Assembly: GCA_964624065.1 (NCBI GenBank) | Contig: CAZUWF010000015.1 | Coordinates: 1-56,152 of the forward strand | Direction: 5' to 3' | Length of the DNA: 56,152 bases | Origin: UBA7960 sp964624065 | GTDB taxonomy: Bacteria > Bacteroidota > Bacteroidia > Bacteroidales > UBA7960 | Shown: piece by piece, positions 50,709-56,152 of the stretch | How the letters are laid out: every line of letters starts with the position of its first letter | Numbering within the stretch: position 1 is the stretch's first letter | Program-made: the position numbers and the translations under genes | The notes under the pieces: model-generated | The model's database searches: none | What the model was told of the DNA's origin: nothing | The model's input: only the letters and a program-made list of their open reading frames with translations

Positions 50709-53570
50709 TTAAAACGATGAAAATGCCCGGTCCAGGTGATGGGTTCTCTTCTCATATTTAAGGTCTTTAAGGAGGGGGTTTTTTACCCTGATGGAGAAGT
50801 TGTAGCTTTTCCTGAAACCGAAGGGGATCCAGTTGAACGACATCTCCCAGCAGTGCAGGTCGCGGTAAACATCTATCGAAGTGTATGTAAGCTTCATAGC
50901 TTCGAAATCCCAACCGCTCCTGAAGCCTAGCCTCCAGTTCTTGGTTAGGTTAATGTCTCCATTGAACCCGAGCGTTTGAATAATCTTTTTATCAAAAATA
51001 TCCTTTTCTGCATTGTATCTTGTGTCGTACCGTAAAGTGTAGTTGAAACTAAAGCTCCAAGCAACCGAGAAATCAATTCTGGGTGAGGGTGGAATGATGG
51101 GCTCGCCCACCCTGTTACTTCCAGCTTCTTCTCCAGCAAGGTTTGAGCCACCCCTTTGAGCCCCTTCATAGTCTCTCCCGCCTGAATCTATCCCTGGTAT
51201 TTCTGACTTTTTCTCCTTACCCCGGTCCATTCCCGTTTGGCCAGTATTTCCCCCCGATCTAAAGGTCTTGTTTATTCCAGTGCTCCAGCTCGAGTTCCTA
51301 AGCATCAAGGGTTTTTTGCGCGTATCCCACACATATTGGTTGATTGGCCTACCATCCTTGTCTGCTTCGTAAACCGACCATGAGCTAAAGAACATAAGGT
51401 CCAAGTCGCCCAAAATTGGCAGTACCGTACGGCCCGAAATCGAAATATCAGACCAATTCAAAGAATCTCTGGTGAAATCATACCCGCCCGAAATGGTCAA
51501 GTTGTCAACCAATTTTACCTTGCGGTCGGGTTTGGGTACCGAATCCTGTTTTCCCCTAAGTTTCATTTCCAAATTGTTGGTTATGGAGAAGTTCAACCCT
51601 CCAGACTTGCTAGTGCCCGGAGCCGGAAACAATTGATCGGCAAAAATAGAGTAATCCTCGAACCTCCCCGAGCGTTCGTTGAAAACCGTGCGGTTATACC
51701 CCCAGAATGAAGATGAATAATCAGGTTTGTACACAAAACTAATGTTTGGGGTCATCACATGCCTGAATACGGCAATTGGCCCCCTTGCAAACTGAACCAT
51801 ACCATAGGCGGTGGTGCTTAGAGACGCGCTATAGCTAATGTCGTGGCTGGTTTTGAAACCTCTTATTGTGTCGGTCACCACTGCCCCGGTCATGGTTTGT
51901 AATCCTTGGTGCCACACGGCATCGGGATCCCACCTCCTTTCGATGCTCGTGAAGTACATATTCATCCTGTAATCAATGTTGTTTGAGAAGTTGAAATGCT
52001 TCAATAGCCTAGTTGAGTGGTTTATGGGTATGTGGTGGCTAATGCCCGAACGCATGTTAGTTAGGGTTGATCTACTAAAAAGTGTCGAGTCGGGTGCTTG
52101 TATCTCGTTGCGGGCATTCAAGCTGTAGTTTAGGGTAATTCCCTCGTACCACCGCTCGTTTCCTACCCTTACCCTGCGTTTAAAGGGATTGAACCTTGCA
52201 ACGCTCAACGAAATATCCGGCAGGGTAAAGTCACTTCTGGATGTTCTACTGTTTTGGTTGCCCCGAAGAGTTGCAGAGAAATTTATCTTTCCATCAGCAA
52301 TGCTCCTTTGATATGAAATGCTAGATGAGGTGTTGTTATTTAGGTAATCCTCGTCAGAAATTGGATTGAACCGTGATATTCTAGAAGTTCTAAAATCCAC
52401 GTTTGCCCTAAAAGTGGTGTTAGGCCTCGCTTTTGGATCCTGACTGTGACTCCACGATATCCGAAAATCTTTGGCCTTGGAATAATCCGGCAGTCCCCTG
52501 CCTCCTTGCACGTTCTCAGCATAAGAAAGGTTCAAGGAACCGGAGTGCTTGTAAAGCCTTCTGTAATTTGTACCAAAAGTGGCCGACCAGCTTCCCCTCG
52601 AAAATAGGTCGGCTCTTATTGACAAGTCCCAATAATCGTTGAGCGGTGTGTAAAACCCAAGCCCCTGCAAGTAAAACCCACGATTTGCATCCTCGCCAAA
52701 GGAAGGAAAAAGTAAACCTCTTGATTGTTTCTGGGTTTTCGGAAAAAACCCAAATGGTAAAACAAGTGGTGTGGGTACGCCCATGATTACTAGATTGGCC
52801 ATACTTGTAATTATCCTTTCATCGGGCAAAACCTTTGCCTTTGAAAAACCAATGTGAAAATGGGGATCAGGGCAATCACAGGTGGTAAACTTTCCGCCCT
52901 GCACGTATATCGTTTTATCCGGCTCCACCTTTACTATGTCGCCGTGAAGGAAACCATCGCTTTCGGCGGTGAACATATTTAGTGTTCTTCCTCTCTTGGT
53001 TTCGAAGTTGTACCACATCTTGCTACTCGAGAAGTTTTGCTTTCCGTCAGAAAATTTTGGCTTTTGTCTTTCAACGCCAAAATTATCCTCAACTCCTTTT
53101 GCAAATAAAGTCTTGGTTTTGAAGTCTATTTCGATGTAACCGGCCATAAGATGCAATTCTTGAAATTTGATGTCGGCGTTTCCGAATAGGAAAACCTTTT
53201 GTGCCTTCACATCAAAATACAAACTATCACGGGCCGAGTATTGTACCTTTGATTCCAGCAAAGGTGCCGAGTTTTCTTTGGTGGGAACTTTTAATAAATC
53301 ACCACTATTGGGTTCAAGATCTGGAGGGGAGGGTTCTTGGAAGTTGACCATCAACGAATCCTGTATTTGGTCGATGCCTAAATTTGTGAACGTATGGCTT
53401 GTTGGCCTGGCATTGATAATGCTATCCGGCGTTTGGATGCAACCGTGGTTGCCCAGCGCCACTAACTGATTCCCTATAAAGATAAACAGAGTTGCCGATG
53501 ACAATACCACCAAAAAATACTTGAACCCTAATATTGCAGCCAAACTGAATAAAATATTACTTTTGTACAA
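50709..53570 (-). CDS. lptD: LPS-assembly protein LptD, Bacteroidota type
   Basis: 953 residues from a TTG at 53570 that directly follows an in-frame TGA; there is no in-frame ATG before residue 73, so the exact start is uncertain (a GTG 20 codons on gives a more compact signal). After a hydrophobic N-terminus comes a beta-taco/OstA-like region near 100-280 (A-D-I-K-F-Q-E-L-H-L-M-A-G-Y-I-E-I-D, then D-G-D/F-L-H-G-D). The motif P-T-P-L-V-L-P-F-G-F-F-P near 265 and G-L-L-F-P-S-F-G-E mark the start of the large barrel. It inserts lipopolysaccharide into the outer leaflet with LptE. Divergent from the amidase gene. Confidence 0.9.
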   Translation of the reverse strand: MYKSNILFSLAAILGFKYFLVVLSSATLFIFIGNQLVALGNHGCIQTPDSIINARPTSHTFTNLGIDQIQDSLMVNFQEPSPPDLEPNSGDLLKVPTKENSAPLLESKVQYSARDSLYFDVKAQKVFLFGNADIKFQELHLMAGYIEIDFKTKTLFAKGVEDNFGVERQKPKFSDGKQNFSSSKMWYNFETKRGRTLNMFTAESDGFLHGDIVKVEPDKTIYVQGGKFTTCDCPDPHFHIGFSKAKVLPDERIITSMANLVIMGVPTPLVLPFGFFPKTQKQSRGLLFPSFGEDANRGFYLQGLGFYTPLNDYWDLSIRADLFSRGSWSATFGTNYRRLYKHSGSLNLSYAENVQGGRGLPDYSKAKDFRISWSHSQDPKARPNTTFRANVDFRTSRISRFNPISDEDYLNNNTSSSISYQRSIADGKINFSATLRGNQNSRTSRSDFTLPDISLSVARFNPFKRRVRVGNERWYEGITLNYSLNARNEIQAPDSTLFSRSTLTNMRSGISHHIPINHSTRLLKHFNFSNNIDYRMNMYFTSIERRWDPDAVWHQGLQTMTGAVVTDTIRGFKTSHDISYSASLSTTAYGMVQFARGPIAVFRHVMTPNISFVYKPDYSSSFWGYNRTVFNERSGRFEDYSIFADQLFPAPGTSKSGGLNFSITNNLEMKLRGKQDSVPKPDRKVKLVDNLTISGGYDFTRDSLNWSDISISGRTVLPILGDLDLMFFSSWSVYEADKDGRPINQYVWDTRKKPLMLRNSSWSTGINKTFRSGGNTGQTGMDRGKEKKSEIPGIDSGGRDYEGAQRGGSNLAGEEAGSNRVGEPIIPPSPRIDFSVAWSFSFNYTLRYDTRYNAEKDIFDKKIIQTLGFNGDINLTKNWRLGFRSGWDFEAMKLTYTSIDVYRDLHCWEMSFNWIPFGFRKSYNFSIRVKNPLLKDLKYEKRTHHLDRAFSSF

Positions 53571-53712
53571 TCAAAATCCGTGTTTTTACGTAATAATCAT
53601 CAAGGTTGTTGGACCAGCCGTGAAAATAATCCAATATAATTATTGTTGGAAGGTCGGAAAATTTGATACGGTGGTAATTCTAACACAAAACTAACCAAAA
53701 ATACTACATAAG

Positions 53713-55026
53713 GTGAAACGCTGTTTGTTATTTGTTGTTTTTTTTCCCCTGGTTTTGTTTTTTAGTCAACATACATTAGTTGGGTTAGACAGGCCGGTAA
53801 ATACAGTGGTAATTGACCCTGGCCACGGTGGTAATGACCCCGGGGCGGTTGGCAGGCAAAGTCTCGAAAAGGATGTTAACCTGACCGTTTCATTGAAAGT
53901 TGGCGAATTGATTAATCAGTATTTTCCAGATGTTAAGGTAATATTTACTAGAAAAACGGATGTTTTTGTTGGATTGAATGAAAGAGCCCAGGTGGCCAAC
54001 AGAAACGATGCAGATCTATTTATTTCAATACACTGCAATGGCGCCGGAAACCGGTCTGTTCAAGGTTCGGAAACCTTTGTAATGGGTAATGATAAGAACC
54101 AAAGCAATCTTGCGGTTGCCATGAAGGAAAATGCTTCAATTTATTTTGAGGATGATTACCAGGACATATATGATGGATTTGATCCCAATAAACCTGAAAC
54201 CCACATTATTTTCTCTCTTTTCCAGCACCAGTATATCACCCAAAGCCTAAAGGCGGCCTCGCTTATTCAGGACCAATTCAGGGATAAGAGCAGGCGTTTG
54301 GACAGAGGGGTTAAACAAGGTCCATTTTTAGTCTTGCATCGAACATCGATGCCGGCAGTTTTAATTGAATTGGGGTTCATTACCAATGAAGACGAAGAAA
54401 AGTTCATGATTTCAAACGAGGGGCAAAATAATCTTGCCTCTTCAATTTTCAGGGCATTTAGGGATTACAAAAACTCACAAGATCAATTGGCGCTTTCAAA
54501 CACTGCTCAAATGTCTCAATCGGCAGCACCCGCGCATTCTAATAACCAGGGGTATGCTCAAAATCAGCCAACCCAACCCAAGGAGAATTATTCTACCCGG
54601 CCCCAGCCACTTGCACATCCTCAAATCCAAAACCCAAGCCCGTCAGAGCCCCAACATGAAGCCCAAACTCAACAAGGCGCCCAGCAATTGCAAATAAGGG
54701 AACCATCCTTACCTATGGATAGTAACCCACGAACAGATAGGAAAATGCCCAACGTGGTTTTTAAGGTTCAATTCTATTCTTCTGACAAATTGCTAGCCAA
54801 AGATTCACCATTGTTCAAGGGATTGAAGAATGTTGGTAACTACCGTCATGCAGGCTTGTTTAGATATACGGTGGGAAATGATCAGAACCACAAAGCTGCA
54901 ATTCAATTGCAGGCCAATGTTAGGAACCTGGGATTCAAGGATGCCTTCGTTGTGGCTTTCATCAATGGCGAAAGAGCCACGGTTCAAGAGGCTCAAAAGC
55001 TGTTGGGACAGTATTTTGTTAATTAA
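53713..55026 (+). CDS. N-acetylmuramoyl-L-alanine amidase (Amidase_3) with C-terminal SPOR-like domain
   Basis: 437 residues from a GTG at 53713; a signal peptide follows. The Amidase_3 zinc site is present: D-P-G-H-G-G near 37, E in L-E-K-D-V-N near 52, S-I-H-C-N-G near 105, and the catalytic glutamate in L-I-E-L-G-F-I-T-N near 218. After about residue 250 comes a proline/glutamine-rich linker, then a C-terminal V-Q-F-Y-S-S (near 350) to G-F-K-D-A-F-V-V-A-F (near 410) segment that looks like a SPOR domain. The enzyme cuts peptide stems off peptidoglycan and helps cell separation. It is transcribed with the MCE gene 26 bp downstream. Confidence 0.93.
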   Translation: MKRCLLFVVFFPLVLFFSQHTLVGLDRPVNTVVIDPGHGGNDPGAVGRQSLEKDVNLTVSLKVGELINQYFPDVKVIFTRKTDVFVGLNERAQVANRNDADLFISIHCNGAGNRSVQGSETFVMGNDKNQSNLAVAMKENASIYFEDDYQDIYDGFDPNKPETHIIFSLFQHQYITQSLKAASLIQDQFRDKSRRLDRGVKQGPFLVLHRTSMPAVLIELGFITNEDEEKFMISNEGQNNLASSIFRAFRDYKNSQDQLALSNTAQMSQSAAPAHSNNQGYAQNQPTQPKENYSTRPQPLAHPQIQNPSPSEPQHEAQTQQGAQQLQIREPSLPMDSNPRTDRKMPNVVFKVQFYSSDKLLAKDSPLFKGLKNVGNYRHAGLFRYTVGNDQNHKAAIQLQANVRNLGFKDAFVVAFINGERATVQEAQKLLGQYFVN

Positions 55027-55052
55027 TAAACTAGGTAGTTTTTGATAAAGTT

Positions 55053-55970
55053 ATGAAGATAAAACGAGAAGTAAAAATAGGAGCAATAGCTATAGTTGCC
55101 CTGGCATTGCTATTTTGGGGGGTAAACTTCCTTAAGGGGAAAAAGATTTTTTCGAAGTATGTCTCGTTTTACGTTGTTCTTGACGAAACTCAAGGTTTGG
55201 CGGCCACCAGCCCAATTACCCTCAACGGCATAAAAGTCGGGCAGGTTGAAAAGGTAAGCTTTCATCCCGACGGGTCAGGAAGGGTCTTGGTCAAGTCAGA
55301 CATTGAGAGTTTTAAAGTAAGGATCCCTGCAAATTCAACCGCATTGGTTCGAAAGCCGGCTTTGGTAGGCGAAATGGAAATTGCCATCAAATTGGGCGAT
55401 TCGCAAATGTTTATTCAAACCGGCGACACCCTTGCATCGGTTTTCGTGCCTTCAATAACTGATGAAATTTCCTCGCAGTTTGGCCCCATAAAGGAGAAGG
55501 TTGAAAACCTCCTATTGCAGGTTGATTCGGTTTTTGAGGGTTTAAACAAGATGCTTGACAAGGAGAATATCGAAAGTATTTCCAAATCTCTCCAAAATCT
55601 ATCTGCAATCACACAATCATTGGCCAAAAGTGCACCCAGAATCGATGCGCTTATGGCAAGTGGCGAGCAGGTTATGGGTTACCTTCGCCAAAGTAGCAGT
55701 GACGTTTCCGTTGCAGTTAAAAATTTTTCGACAATAAGCACCCAACTCGCCGAGGCCAATCTGGGTCAAACCCTCGATATGGCAAGCAAGTCGTTAAAAT
55801 CGTTCAACATACTTTTAGAAAAAATACAATCCAGCGAGGGCTCACTCAACCTGTTGCTTCAAGACAAGGACCTGTACAACAACCTCAAGCAATCTACCCT
55901 TCAACTCGAACTACTTTTGGAAGACCTGAGAAAGAACCCCAAGAGGTACATCAACTTCTCAGTTTTTTAA
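55053..55970 (+). CDS. MlaD-type MCE family protein
   Basis: 305 residues. A single N-terminal TM (about 9-26, preceded by K-I-K-R-E-V-K-I-G) is followed by one MCE domain near 36-122 (L-D-E-T-Q-G-L, G-I-K-V-G-Q-V, V-G-E-M-E-I-A-I). A long helical tail with coiled-coil character (about 150-290) follows. It is the periplasmic lipid-carrying subunit of a Mla-type phospholipid transporter; the MlaE and MlaF subunits are not visible in this window. The operon with the amidase is conserved in Bacteroidota. Its end is 182 bp from the window edge. Confidence 0.92.
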   Translation: MKIKREVKIGAIAIVALALLFWGVNFLKGKKIFSKYVSFYVVLDETQGLAATSPITLNGIKVGQVEKVSFHPDGSGRVLVKSDIESFKVRIPANSTALVRKPALVGEMEIAIKLGDSQMFIQTGDTLASVFVPSITDEISSQFGPIKEKVENLLLQVDSVFEGLNKMLDKENIESISKSLQNLSAITQSLAKSAPRIDALMASGEQVMGYLRQSSSDVSVAVKNFSTISTQLAEANLGQTLDMASKSLKSFNILLEKIQSSEGSLNLLLQDKDLYNNLKQSTLQLELLLEDLRKNPKRYINFSVF

Positions 55971-56152
55971 TAATTAAGATCTTTTGAGTTTAAATTTTAA
56001 ACCTCCCACGTTTAAATAATATATACCTAGGGTAATAGTACCTGCATCTAACATGCTAAGGTCTTTAATATGTATTTAACTGCCCATTGTGCATTTTGAA
56101 AAAAAGAAAAAAAAGATTGTTCATTTGACAAAAAAGTCGTATATTTAACTGA

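Noticed and set aside
1..56152. Mobile element, prophage, CRISPR or tRNA genes
   Set aside because: I looked in the intergenic gaps for transposase, integrase, regular short repeats and cloverleaf patterns and saw none.

Overview
The window is a 56 kb piece of a Bacteroidota chromosome. It carries a type IX secretion system (T9SS) adhesin with a gliding-motility-type C-terminal sorting domain, a PorP/SprF barrel and a PorE-like OmpA lipoprotein, plus a SusD-family lipoprotein. Many gene orders familiar from this phylum are present: parA-parB-DUF5683-dapB-lepB, lptD divergent from amidase-mlaD, DUF1599 divergent from folP-cdaA, and pyrE/NUDIX/coaD/rsmD/DUF3822. Several intergenic regions contain the Bacteroidota promoter signature (TTG or TTTG, about 19 nt, TAnnTTTG). 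I cannot name a genus. I saw no rRNA, tRNA, CRISPR array, insertion sequence or phage gene.

Layout. (1) 1-6905, plus strand and clearly G+C-richer than the rest: the C-terminal part of a giant HYR/Ig/SprB-repeat adhesin cut by the window edge, a PorP/SprF protein, and a TPR-PD40-OmpA-SPOR lipoprotein split by one frameshift at a T-run. (2) 6948-14300, A+T-rich: a mismatch-glycosylase-like protein and a degenerate-GH3/beta-lactamase hybrid in one operon, an orphan SusD-like lipoprotein, and a DUF58 gene followed by a probable outer-membrane barrel. (3) 14370-20923, minus strand: thioredoxin, DNA polymerase III alpha, a Cache-domain histidine kinase and its likely response-regulator partner. 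(4) 20924-25042: an alpha/beta hydrolase, DUF2853, a lone OppB-type permease and DUF1599, with two gene-poor gaps. (5) 25067-31579, plus strand: folP, cdaA, ychF, purM, prfA, pyrF. (6) 31726-37830: a large alpha-2-macroglobulin-like protein. (7) 38214-42914: the parA-parB-DUF5683-dapB-lepB operon, followed by an 860-bp region with no convincing gene. (8) 43777-50573: arginine decarboxylase, birA, an SRPBCC protein, pyrE, a NUDIX protein, and a four-gene minus-strand operon (pilin-like protein, DUF3822, rsmD, coaD). (9) 50709-55970: LptD divergent from amidase and an MlaD-type MCE protein.

Most of the window is housekeeping: DNA replication and segregation, pyrimidine/purine/folate/lysine/biotin metabolism, translation termination, c-di-AMP signalling and envelope biogenesis. 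I see no clear-cut undescribed defence or mobile system. The points most worth a second look are the frameshifted PorE-like protein with an added SPOR domain, the T9SS composition island, the glycosylase with an eroded helix-hairpin-helix, the response regulator with a long insertion before its conserved lysine, and the unexplained gap after lepB.
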